Positions 11,874 to 19,618 of a stretch of DNA of 20,093 bases are shown here, piece after piece (the first letter of the stretch is position 1; each line of letters begins with the position of its first letter). The stretch spans positions 1-20,093 of IMG/VR virus record IMGVR_UViG_3300032893_002216. The stretch is one strand, 5' to 3'. Both the position numbers and the translations under genes were made by a program. Origin of the DNA: a virus. The notes beneath the pieces are model-generated. The model worked only from the letters and a program-made list of their open reading frames with translations. It did not search any database and was not told where the DNA came from.

Positions 11874-12492
11874 AGTCGTCGCTGAAATCTCCGGAAATCA
11901 TGGCGGCTCGATCGTTCATGCACTTGAGCTCATCACGAGAGCAAAGCTGGCCGGTGCAGATTCCGTCAAGTTCCAGTGCTTTGATCCCCAGAAACTCGCG
12001 GAAAAACGTTCGAAAAACCCTGAAGTCCTGAAGTTAGTAAATGGTGCTCCCCTCCTTGATCTATATCGCAAAACTCATACTCCGAAAGAGTGGTTTCCGC
12101 GGTTGATCAACCATGCTCGTACTCAGGATATCGCGTGGTTCTCTTCCGTGTTTGATCCCAGTGATGTCCAGTTTCTCGAAAGGCTCGAATGTCCCCGCTA
12201 CAAGATCAGCGCGTTTGAAATGCTGGACTGGGAATTGATCAGGGCGGTCACGGAAACGGGAAAGCCGATCGTGATCTCGGTCAGACCGACAGAGAAGGTC
12301 ACGGTCTTACAAGCTTCCGACTACAAGGGGATCATGAGGCCTCTTGGTGTCTCTGATCACGGTGGAAGGCTCTGGCGCAACGTTCCCATGGTGGAATGGC
12401 ACTTGAAGCTTCCCGGGGTTGAGACCTTGGACAGCGATTTTTCCCTGACTCCTGATGATATGGAGCAGCTGATTTTTGAGATGCGAGCATGA
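11866..12492 (+). CDS. neuB: Minimal NeuB-type nonulosonate synthase
   Basis: The 208-residue protein has NeuB-barrel motifs: EISGNHGGSIVHALELITRA (7-26), GADSVKFQCFDP (30-41), WFSSVFDPSDVQFLERL (91-107), PRYKISAFEMLDWELI (110-125), GVSDHGG (161-167) and a compressed MVEWHLKLPG...SDFSLTPDDME end (175-200). NeuB enzymes condense phosphoenolpyruvate with a 6-deoxy or N-acyl hexosamine to form sialic, legionaminic or pseudaminic acid. The usual enzyme is about 330-350 residues with a C-terminal antifreeze-like SAF domain. That domain is absent here, and a barrel stretch (the LLHC.S.YPTP region) is also missing. Activity is therefore uncertain. The start at 11866 gives an 8-base overlap with spsF. 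The stop overlaps the dehydratase start (ATGA). Confidence 0.85.
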   Translation: MTEVVAEISGNHGGSIVHALELITRAKLAGADSVKFQCFDPQKLAEKRSKNPEVLKLVNGAPLLDLYRKTHTPKEWFPRLINHARTQDIAWFSSVFDPSDVQFLERLECPRYKISAFEMLDWELIRAVTETGKPIVISVRPTEKVTVLQASDYKGIMRPLGVSDHGGRLWRNVPMVEWHLKLPGVETLDSDFSLTPDDMEQLIFEMRA

Positions 12493-13340
12493 AGATTCTC
12501 GTTACCGGAGGTTCAGGTTCGTTCGGCCAGTCCTTCGTGCGTCGAATGTTGCATAACTGGGATTGCACGCGTGTCGTGGTTTTTTCGAGGGGCGAGCATA
12601 CCCAAGCCGCAATGGCGCAGGAATTGAACGATCCTAAACTGAGGTTCTTTATTGGCGATGTCAGAGATCGCGACAGGTTGCGCCGCGCCATGCAGGGCAT
12701 TGATACCGTGGTTCATGCGGCTGCTCTGAAGCGTATTGAGGTGGCCGAATACAATCCGCTAGAGGTCAAGAAGACGAACATTGATGGTTCTGAAAATGTC
12801 ATTGAAGCAGCGACTGATGCGGGTGTTCGAACGGTTGTGGCGCTTTCCACCGATAAGGCCTATCAACCTGTCAACTTCTACGGCGCATCCAAGTTTCTTG
12901 CGGAAGGGCTATTTCTCAAAGCGAACAATACACGTGGAACGTTTGGGCCAAGATTTGCCGTGTGTCGCTATGGTAACGTATGGGGGTCGAACGGTTCTGT
13001 GGTGCCGAAGTGGCAGGAAATCCTGAAGACATCCGACACTGTTCCAGTAACTGATCCTGATTGCACCCGCTTCTATATGACTCTGGACGAGGCCGTCGAT
13101 CTGGTGGTTAGGGCCATCAAAGATATGAAGGGCGGTGAAACCTTCATCCCAACTCTTCCTGCTTATCGTCTTGGTGACCTTGCCGAGGCCATGGGTGCGA
13201 AGATCAAAGTTCTGGGTCTTCCTGACTGGGAAAAGCGTCACGAGTCCATGGGGCCTGGCAATTCCAGCGACAAGGCGCGTAGGATGAGCGTTGAAGAGCT
13301 CCGCGGCATCCTGGGTATAACGGTCGCCAAAGCGGCATGA
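12489..13340 (+). CDS. pseB: UDP-N-acetylhexosamine 4,6-dehydratase (PseB/FlaA1/CapD type)
   Basis: The 283-residue short-chain dehydrogenase has the NAD(P) motif VTGGSGSFG (5-13), VVHAAALKRIEVAE (74-87), the STDKAYQPVNFYGASKF segment (120-136) with Asp122-Lys123 and the Tyr131-x3-Lys135 pair, CRYGNVWGSNGSV (159-171), and a late LPDWEKRHESM. This is the polysaccharide biosynthesis dehydratase group that removes water from UDP-GlcNAc to give a 4-keto-6-deoxy sugar, the first step of pseudaminic acid synthesis in PseB. Inverting and retaining versions cannot be told apart by eye. It is shorter than the roughly 330 residues usual for PseB. It overlaps the neuB stop and the portal start (both ATGA). 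Confidence 0.87.
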   Translation: MKILVTGGSGSFGQSFVRRMLHNWDCTRVVVFSRGEHTQAAMAQELNDPKLRFFIGDVRDRDRLRRAMQGIDTVVHAAALKRIEVAEYNPLEVKKTNIDGSENVIEAATDAGVRTVVALSTDKAYQPVNFYGASKFLAEGLFLKANNTRGTFGPRFAVCRYGNVWGSNGSVVPKWQEILKTSDTVPVTDPDCTRFYMTLDEAVDLVVRAIKDMKGGETFIPTLPAYRLGDLAEAMGAKIKVLGLPDWEKRHESMGPGNSSDKARRMSVEELRGILGITVAKAA

Positions 13341-15718
13341 ACGATCTTTTCGATCCTGACGACGAGTCGATCAAGGACGACCAGACAGCTGGCGCCTACT
13401 GGAAGTGCGAGATCGATCGCTCTCAGAAGGAGTTCAAGACGTATTGGGAGAAGTGCGACAAGATTGCCAAGCGCTATCGTGACGAGCGCGACCAAAACCG
13501 GGAGAACGCAAAACGCTTCAATATCCTGTGGTCGAACATCCAGACCATGAAGCCGGCGGTCTATGCCAAGGCGCCGAAGCCGATCATTGAGCGACGCTTT
13601 CTTGAACGTAATGATATCGAGCGCGTTGCTGGTATTGCTCTTCAGCGTGCTGTGGCAGTTGAGATCGAAACAAGCGACTTTGAGGAGGCGGTCGGCGGTA
13701 AGCAGGGTGCGGTTATGGATTACCTGCTCTACAGCCGCGGCATGGTATGGCTCAGGTATGAAGCTGATCTCAACACTGAGGACGAATCCACCCCTCTTAC
13801 TGATATTCCAGAAGGCAATGACGAAGTTGAACAGGAGGAAACAAGTCTTCCCACTGTTACAGCCGAGCGAATCTGCATCGACTACGTCCACAGAAAAGAT
13901 TACCTCTGCGATCCCGCCAGAACCGAACAGGAATGCCGATGGAAAGCCAAGAGATCATGGCTGACGAAACGACAGGTCAAGGACAAGTTCGGGGATGAAA
14001 TCGCAGGTAAAGTGGAATATCGCCAGATCAACGATGACGATCGTTATGACGACAAGCAGGCCCCGAAAGAAAGACGAGCAGAGTTCTGGGAAATCTGGGA
14101 CAAGGTCCGCCGAAAGGTATGGGTGATCAACACCGGCTATGACGGGATCTGCAAGGTTACAAAAGACCCCCTTGGACTGAAGAACTTCTGGCCGTGCCCG
14201 AGGCCTCTCTATGGCACGATGACGGATGACAAGCTGGTCCCGATTCCAGATTATATCGAGTACCAGGATCAGGCCGAACAGCTCGATCAGTTGTCTCAAA
14301 GGATCGACAAGATCACCCAGGCCATCAAGGCCGTTGGTTTCTTCGATGCTTCCCAGCCCGAACTGGGACGTTTGTTCGAATTCGGAACAGACAACAAGAT
14401 GGTGCCGTGCGAGACATGGGCCGTCATGAAGGACAAGGGCGGTCTAGCAGGGAGCGTAGACTTCTTCCCGCTGGACATGCTGATCAAGACGCTGGAAACC
14501 CTTCAGACGGTCTTTGATAGTCAGTTACAGCGCCTCTATGAAGTGACCGGGATTGCCGACATCATCAGGGGCAATTCTTCCCCTGAAGAAACCTATGGCG
14601 CCCAGAAGATCAAAGGGCAGTTTGCGACCTTGAGGCTTCAGGATCGGCAGCGGGATGTCTCGCGATTCTGCCGGGATATAGTTTCGATCATGACCGAGCT
14701 GATCGCGGTTCACTTCGAACCAGAGACGATCGCGGCCATGACGGGGTTGGGGGACCAGAACTCTCCTGACGCCCAGTATTTTCAGCAGGCCATGGAGCTT
14801 GTCGGGGATGCCCGGCTTCGTTCCTTCCGGGTCGATATCGAGACGAATTCAACTATCGAGCTCGATATCAACGAGGACAAGAAGAACACCACGGAGTTTG
14901 TCAACGGCGTAGCCCAGTATTTCAACCAGATCATGCCGGCGGCGGAAAAGATGCCGCAACTTATTCCTTTGGCCGGCAACGTCCTTCTCTGGGCGATCAG
15001 GAGATTCAGGACCGGACGTGAGTTGGAAAGCGTCTTTGAACGCGCTGTTGATGATTTCACCAGGATGTCTCAGTCGGGTGCTCTGACTGTTCAACAGCCC
15101 AACCCTGAGATGCTGAAGATCCAGGCCCAGCAGCAGTCCGACATGGCCGATCTGCAGCTTCAGAGGGAGAAGATGCAGAATGATGCCCAGATGTCCGAGG
15201 CCCAGATGCGCTTCGAGATGTTGAAGCATCAGAATGACATGGCGTTCCAGCAGAAACAGCATGAAGAGCAGATGGAGCTGGAAAGGTTGAAATTGGGTGC
15301 CCAGGTCCACCTGAAGGACAAGGACATTCAGCAACAAGACAAGGAACATCAGTACGAGATGGACCTGAAGCAGGTCGATCACGCCCACGACTCGACCGAG
15401 AGAGAAAAGGATCGCTCCCACGAGTCCCTGCACAAACTGGCTGATCAAGAGCATGAAGGCAAAATGAAGAAGGAAGATCATGCTCATGAGGCCACTGAAA
15501 AGGGCAAGGATCGTCAGGCACAGTCTGAACAGGCAGACAAGACCCATTCCGCCACGGAGAAGGTCGCCAAGATCAAGGCAAATCCGAAGGGCGAGGATAG
15601 CGACTTGTCTGATCTCAAGAAGCAACTTGACGAGCTGATGAAGCACCACAAGGCACCCGTTGAAATCCTGAGGGGCAAGGACGGGAAGATCACTGGGGCA
15701 AGGCGTGTGCTGCAGTGA
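13337..15718 (+). CDS. Portal protein with long C-terminal coiled coil
   Basis: The 793-residue protein has the arrangement of a large phage portal. The N-terminal region has RFNILWSNIQTMKPAVYAKA and a clip/stem-like middle (DYIEYQDQAEQLDQLSQRID, then ALYEVTGIADIIRG-like and GAQKIKGQFATLRLQDRQRD at about 415-440). The family C-terminus PVEILRGKDGKITGARRV ends it. From about residue 588 to 770 the chain is almost only Gln, Glu, Lys, Asp, His and Met, with recurring DHAH..TE..KDR units, which predicts a long coiled coil resembling the barrel of P22-type portals. The portal forms the dodecameric DNA gateway of the head and docks the terminase. Its start overlaps the dehydratase stop (ATGA), and the stop overlaps a GTG start. 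Confidence 0.88.
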   Translation: MNDLFDPDDESIKDDQTAGAYWKCEIDRSQKEFKTYWEKCDKIAKRYRDERDQNRENAKRFNILWSNIQTMKPAVYAKAPKPIIERRFLERNDIERVAGIALQRAVAVEIETSDFEEAVGGKQGAVMDYLLYSRGMVWLRYEADLNTEDESTPLTDIPEGNDEVEQEETSLPTVTAERICIDYVHRKDYLCDPARTEQECRWKAKRSWLTKRQVKDKFGDEIAGKVEYRQINDDDRYDDKQAPKERRAEFWEIWDKVRRKVWVINTGYDGICKVTKDPLGLKNFWPCPRPLYGTMTDDKLVPIPDYIEYQDQAEQLDQLSQRIDKITQAIKAVGFFDASQPELGRLFEFGTDNKMVPCETWAVMKDKGGLAGSVDFFPLDMLIKTLETLQTVFDSQLQRLYEVTGIADIIRGNSSPEETYGAQKIKGQFATLRLQDRQRDVSRFCRDIVSIMTELIAVHFEPETIAAMTGLGDQNSPDAQYFQQAMELVGDARLRSFRVDIETNSTIELDINEDKKNTTEFVNGVAQYFNQIMPAAEKMPQLIPLAGNVLLWAIRRFRTGRELESVFERAVDDFTRMSQSGALTVQQPNPEMLKIQAQQQSDMADLQLQREKMQNDAQMSEAQMRFEMLKHQNDMAFQQKQHEEQMELERLKLGAQVHLKDKDIQQQDKEHQYEMDLKQVDHAHDSTEREKDRSHESLHKLADQEHEGKMKKEDHAHEATEKGKDRQAQSEQADKTHSATEKVAKIKANPKGEDSDLSDLKKQLDELMKHHKAPVEILRGKDGKITGARRVLQ

Positions 15719-16425
15719 AGGTTGCTTTAGTTGGTGGTGCTCCGTCCTCTCGAATGCTTGCGCCCTACAAGGACGAAAGTTGGGAAATATGGGCGACAAG
15801 TCCTTCGAACTACCAGTTACTTCCAAGGGTTGACAGGTGGTTCGAACTGCACAAGGACTTTCAGTTGTGGGGCGGGAAGCACGGTCATCCCGACCAGAGC
15901 TTCTATGTTGAATGGCTCGAACATCATTCGAAAGAGCGATTCAGGCTCTACATGCTCGACCAGGAAGACATTGCTCACGCCCATGTCTTTCCGTGGAAAG
16001 AGCTCGTTAGTGAGTTCTCACCCTATTTTTTTACGTCAACGTTTTCGTGGATGTTCGGATATGCGCTTCAGCAGGGCGCAACGGAGATCGGCATATACGG
16101 TGCTGATATGTCCACGGATGAGGAATACCGCAAGCAGCGTCCTCATTTCCAGCACTTCATCTGGCTGGCGCTGCAACGCGGTGTGAAGGTAACTGCGCCC
16201 TATGAATCGGACATCATGCAGCCGCCACCGCTTTATGGTGTCAGCTTCACGACACCCCGAGGGCGCAAGTTCGTTGAAAGAGAATATGAACTGAAGCGTC
16301 GAATTGCAGAAATGGAAGCCGAGGAAACCAAGCTGAACAAGATGAGACTTCAACTGCTCGGCTCCCTCGATGACAACGATTACATGCAGACGACGTGGAC
16401 TTCTGATCCCATAGGAGAAAGTTAA
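15715..16425 (+). CDS. Rossmann-like phage protein of unknown function
   Basis: The 236-residue protein starts with GTG (GTGA overlap with the portal stop). It has an N-terminal nucleotide-binding-like loop, MKVALVGGAPSSRMLAPYKD, then SWEIWATSPSNYQLLPRVDR and WFELH. A second alpha/beta part follows (TSTFSWMFGYALQQGATEIG, IYGADMSTDEEYRKQRPHFQ), and the end is a coiled coil (about 185-220). The GGAPSS loop and A...G..EIGIYGAD layout recall DUF115/MptE-like and some glycosyltransferase folds. Similar proteins occur near phage portals without sugar genes, so a morphogenesis role is the other option. No catalytic residues can be assigned with confidence. Confidence 0.7.
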   Translation: MKVALVGGAPSSRMLAPYKDESWEIWATSPSNYQLLPRVDRWFELHKDFQLWGGKHGHPDQSFYVEWLEHHSKERFRLYMLDQEDIAHAHVFPWKELVSEFSPYFFTSTFSWMFGYALQQGATEIGIYGADMSTDEEYRKQRPHFQHFIWLALQRGVKVTAPYESDIMQPPPLYGVSFTTPRGRKFVEREYELKRRIAEMEAEETKLNKMRLQLLGSLDDNDYMQTTWTSDPIGES

Positions 16426-16892
16426 TGCCTCAATACACTGTCATCGGTAACCAGGCCACCGTTTCGACTTCATACAAAACGGCCATTTCCGTCACTGCTG
16501 CTTCGTCTGGTACTCTCAGGCGTGGTCGTGTCTTTGACTTTTCGATCGGTCCCCAGGCGGCCCCGAACTCTACGGATTGCTCCATTCAGTGGGACTTGTC
16601 CCGCATGACTGCTTCGGGAACGGCAACCGTCTCCCTCGTCAACGCTGCAGACACCGTGGACGCCGCCTTTACCGGGCTTGGATTCTCCAACTATTCGGCT
16701 GAACCGACTGTTACCTCGTCTTCTCAGGTCTGGAACAACGGCGCCAACCAGAGAGCTCCCATGCGTTGGGTCGCTTCCGGTCCTGATGCTGAGTTCGTTT
16801 ACCCAGCGACAGCCTTCAACGGCTTCGTTCTGAGAGCGCTTTCGACGCAGTTCTCCGGTGCGGCCGGTGGGACGATCGCGGTCCGTGAGTAG
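16425..16892 (+). CDS. Beta-rich virion protein, possible head decoration protein
   Basis: The 155-residue product begins MPQYTVIGNQATVSTSYKTA. It is Ser/Thr/Ala/Gly rich with beta-strand-like runs (ISVTAASSGTLRRGRVFDFS, DCSIQWDLSRMTASGTATVS, TVTSSSQVWNNGANQRAPMR), without membrane segments. This fits a small head-surface or accessory structural protein next to the portal gene. The start overlaps the upstream stop by one base (TAATG), and an AGGAG ribosome site is 7 bases before it, one of the best in the window, so high expression is expected. It is not obviously related to the 114-residue protein at 10939. Confidence 0.7.
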   Translation: MPQYTVIGNQATVSTSYKTAISVTAASSGTLRRGRVFDFSIGPQAAPNSTDCSIQWDLSRMTASGTATVSLVNAADTVDAAFTGLGFSNYSAEPTVTSSSQVWNNGANQRAPMRWVASGPDAEFVYPATAFNGFVLRALSTQFSGAAGGTIAVRE

Positions 16893-17163
16893 CTGGCTTA
16901 CAAAACGCTCGTCACTCGGTACGACAATTGTCTTTACCGAGAATGGCGAGCAATGCACGGACACCTGCACCTGTCAGCATTGCAACAGGGCGTTTTATGT
17001 CATGCCCTATACTCAGCCGGAACATCGCTGTCCCGGTTGTTTCCAGCCGATCTGCCCAAGGTGTGCTAGTGATGCGAGGTTCAATTGCATTCCGTTCGAG
17101 GAAAAGCTGACTCGGTACGAAAAGTTGCAGGCTGAGCTGGAGAGAATGAGGATGGGCGGATGA
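16885..17163 (+). CDS. Small zinc-ribbon-like phage protein
   Basis: The product is about 92 residues from a GTG at 16885. Cysteines occur as CTDTCTCQHC, then HRCPGCFQPICPRCASDARFNC, giving two or more C..C knuckles suited to zinc. The C-terminus (FEEKLTRYEKLQAELERMRM) is a charged helix. The C..C..C pattern followed by PFEEKL is familiar from small proteins of phage structural operons, function unknown. The start overlaps the upstream gene by 8 bases. An ATG in the same frame at 16858 would add 9 residues deeper into the neighbour. The stop overlaps the next start (ATGA). Confidence 0.7.
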   Translation: MSSWLTKRSSLGTTIVFTENGEQCTDTCTCQHCNRAFYVMPYTQPEHRCPGCFQPICPRCASDARFNCIPFEEKLTRYEKLQAELERMRMGG

Positions 17164-17411
17164 CGCCAATCGAAAAAGCGGAAATGCAACAAGCCCTGAT
17201 CGCACAATACAAGGCTGCGGAATGGGCCTTGTTCAGGGTCAATGACGCCATTGCGAAGGGTGCGCATTTGATCTCATTGAAGGCCGAAGACGAAGCTCTG
17301 GCTGACAGATCGGTTGACTTTGAGCTCACGCTTGAAGAGAGCGCGGAAGTGTTCAAAGTCATCGGTGATCTCATTTCCGCGCGTATGAAGGCGATCGAGG
17401 CCAAGCTTTGA
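17160..17411 (+). CDS. Small helical phage protein
   Basis: The 83-residue product (MTPIEKAEMQQALIAQYKAA, then EWALFRVNDAIAKGAHLISL) is predominantly helical and acidic toward the end (FELTLEESAEVFKVIGDLIS). No motif, membrane segment or signal is seen. It starts with an ATGA overlap and its stop overlaps the TTG start of the beta-propeller gene. It could be a chaperone or accessory protein for the structural proteins around it, from position only. Confidence 0.6.
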   Translation: MTPIEKAEMQQALIAQYKAAEWALFRVNDAIAKGAHLISLKAEDEALADRSVDFELTLEESAEVFKVIGDLISARMKAIEAKL

Positions 17412-19618
17412 TCATCAGTATGGCAGATTTTGCCAATACGGTTCCGGTGGCTGTTCCGTCTCCTGTATGGTCGCCCATATCAATAGATGGGGGCGGTTAT
17501 GTAACCGGAATGGACTTCGCCTCTGATGGCACCATGGTCTGTCGAACTGACGTAGGAAATGCGCAGGTAGGTACTGCATCAACACCGTGGACAAGATTGC
17601 TGACATCGACCTCGATGCCGGCAAATTCGTTTTTTCTGAATGGCTCTGGAAACTGGATTCAATCCACCGGAATTTATGAAATCAGGATTGCGCCGAGCAA
17701 TACTCAAATCTTCTACATGCTCTATTATGGCAAGGTCTATAAGACTACAAACCAAGGCGTGTCTTGGACTCTTCTCAGCAATTTTCCCTCCATCACCTAC
17801 AATCCATCGCAATCAAACAACGGGATCGCAAGCAGGTGGTGGGGCCACAAGATGGCCATTCATCCGACCGACCCGAACACGGTTGTTGTTGGTTCGCCGA
17901 CCAACGGCCTCTACTACACGACTGATGGCGGGGCATCTTGGACAGCTATTTCAGGAATTACGACACCAACAAGCAATAACGGCTATTCCGGGGTTTGCTT
18001 CGATCCAGCGACACCAACAACGGTATTTGCCTGTTCCAATGGCAACGGCGTTTGGCAGACGACGACTGGCGTGACGGGCACATGGACGAAGCTGAGTTCT
18101 TCTGGAATGCCAACGCAGGTCACGGATGCGATCGTCACAGGCGGGAACTATATTTGCTGCGACGGCACTCATATCCAGATCTACTCCGGAACGTGGGCGC
18201 AACAATCTCCGTCGTCATCGAATGGCTATTTCACGCTCGATGTGGATCCGGCAAATTCGAACCACATCGTTGCTCTTGATATCGCTGGCGCTCAGCCTAC
18301 TCAGTCTCATGATGGCGGATCGACATGGGCTAGTCATGCGTACATCACGGGTACGATATCATCGTCAGGAGATGTTCCCTGGCTCAGTTTGAAATCGCCA
18401 TCTGACGGCTATCTCGGGACCGTGAAAGTTCTGTTCGATCCATCAGTTACAAATCGTGTGTGGGCAGCCTTCGGTTTCGGGGTTCTCTACACCGACAACA
18501 TTGCGACAACCAGTGGAGGTCCGGCGCCTGGTGGTGCGATCTCGTGGATTCCAAAAAGCGCAGGTATTCAGATTTTGGTGGGCAGACGGATTATTTCGCC
18601 TTCCAACGGATTGCCATTGGCCTCCGCGGAGGATTGTCAGGAGTTTCTTATCAAGAATCCCGCGATCAATCCCTCGACTTTCGGAATTACAAGTCAGGGT
18701 GTCCAGGAAGCCGGGACCGGATTGGACTATGCGATGGGATCGCCCCGCGTTATCGCAGCGTTCAACACATGGTCAGGCAATCCGGCCGCAAGCGGTTATT
18801 CCACGGATGGCGGCACGACATGGACCAAGTTCACCAATGGTCCAGAGGGCAGTTACACCGGCGGAAACATAGCTGCTGCAAGCTCTACAAATTTTGTCGC
18901 TCTTCAGTTCAACCAGGCAAATCCTGTCATTTACACGAATAATGCTGGTTCAACGGCATGGAGTGCAGCATCAGGATTGCCGACTTTCACATGGGCGTTC
19001 GGTTCAAACTCCTGGACTGCAAATACGCAGTATCTTTGCTGTGATGCAGCTGGAACATACTTCGTCTACAACAAAGGAAACGGTACCTACTATTCGACCA
19101 ATGGTGGTGCCAACTGGTCATCAGGGAGTTCGACCGCTCTTCATTCCGGTTCATCATTTCAGCCGCAGATCAAAGCTGTCCCAGGCAACGCAGGACATCT
19201 CTTTTATGCTGACGGAGGTGCTAACAGCAATCCTCAGCCCAACAGTTCAGGCCCCCTTTGGTATTCCACCAACGGCGGCGCATCGATGACATGGAATCTT
19301 CTCTCAAATATCGAGAGTGTTTTTTGTGTCGGCTTCGGTGCTGCTGCTTCGGGGCAGACATATCCAACCGTATGGATCGTTGGATGGGTGAAGGGCGGAC
19401 TGAAAAATGGGGTCGCCACTTCTTCCTATACATATGGCGTATGGGTGTGCAAGTCAGGGCCACCATTTTCGGCGGCGAACTGGACATGGTTGATTGATTT
19501 CCCGTTCGGAAGCATAGACCAGGTGGCAGATATCACCGGAGACAACAACGACTCAGCGAAGTGCTACTTGGCGTTCCAAGGTACGAGTTTTGGCTACGGA
19601 AAAAATCTGACCTATTAG
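17408..19618 (+). CDS. Asp-box beta-propeller protein, GH74/sialidase-like fold
   Basis: The 736-residue protein contains at least six Asp-box-type repeats (S/T-x-D/N-x-G-x-x-W): TTNQGVSW (~111), TTDGGASW (~170), SHDGGSTW (~300), STDGGTTW (~464), STNGGANW (~563) and STNGGASMTW (~620). The start (WSPISIDGGGYVTGMDFASD, then GTMVCRTDVGNAQ) and the KMAIHPTDPNTVVVG segment resemble GH74 xyloglucanase and sortilin-type propellers. Such folds bind or cut polysaccharides, and in phages they occur in tail or surface proteins that recognise host glycans. No signal peptide is present, as expected for a virion protein. The TTG at 17408 overlaps the upstream stop (TTGA) with a GAGG element 8 bases before it. 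An ATG at 17420 is the alternative. Catalytic residues were not identified. Confidence 0.75.
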   Translation: MIISMADFANTVPVAVPSPVWSPISIDGGGYVTGMDFASDGTMVCRTDVGNAQVGTASTPWTRLLTSTSMPANSFFLNGSGNWIQSTGIYEIRIAPSNTQIFYMLYYGKVYKTTNQGVSWTLLSNFPSITYNPSQSNNGIASRWWGHKMAIHPTDPNTVVVGSPTNGLYYTTDGGASWTAISGITTPTSNNGYSGVCFDPATPTTVFACSNGNGVWQTTTGVTGTWTKLSSSGMPTQVTDAIVTGGNYICCDGTHIQIYSGTWAQQSPSSSNGYFTLDVDPANSNHIVALDIAGAQPTQSHDGGSTWASHAYITGTISSSGDVPWLSLKSPSDGYLGTVKVLFDPSVTNRVWAAFGFGVLYTDNIATTSGGPAPGGAISWIPKSAGIQILVGRRIISPSNGLPLASAEDCQEFLIKNPAINPSTFGITSQGVQEAGTGLDYAMGSPRVIAAFNTWSGNPAASGYSTDGGTTWTKFTNGPEGSYTGGNIAAASSTNFVALQFNQANPVIYTNNAGSTAWSAASGLPTFTWAFGSNSWTANTQYLCCDAAGTYFVYNKGNGTYYSTNGGANWSSGSSTALHSGSSFQPQIKAVPGNAGHLFYADGGANSNPQPNSSGPLWYSTNGGASMTWNLLSNIESVFCVGFGAAASGQTYPTVWIVGWVKGGLKNGVATSSYTYGVWVCKSGPPFSAANWTWLIDFPFGSIDQVADITGDNNDSAKCYLAFQGTSFGYGKNLTY

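Noticed and set aside
14849-15826. Long minus-strand open frame (325 codons) opposite the portal 3' end, apparently very hydrophobic
   Set aside because: It is the antisense of the Q/E/K/H-rich coiled coil, which automatically reads as Leu-rich sequence. The sense gene has clear portal features and coupling to both neighbours.
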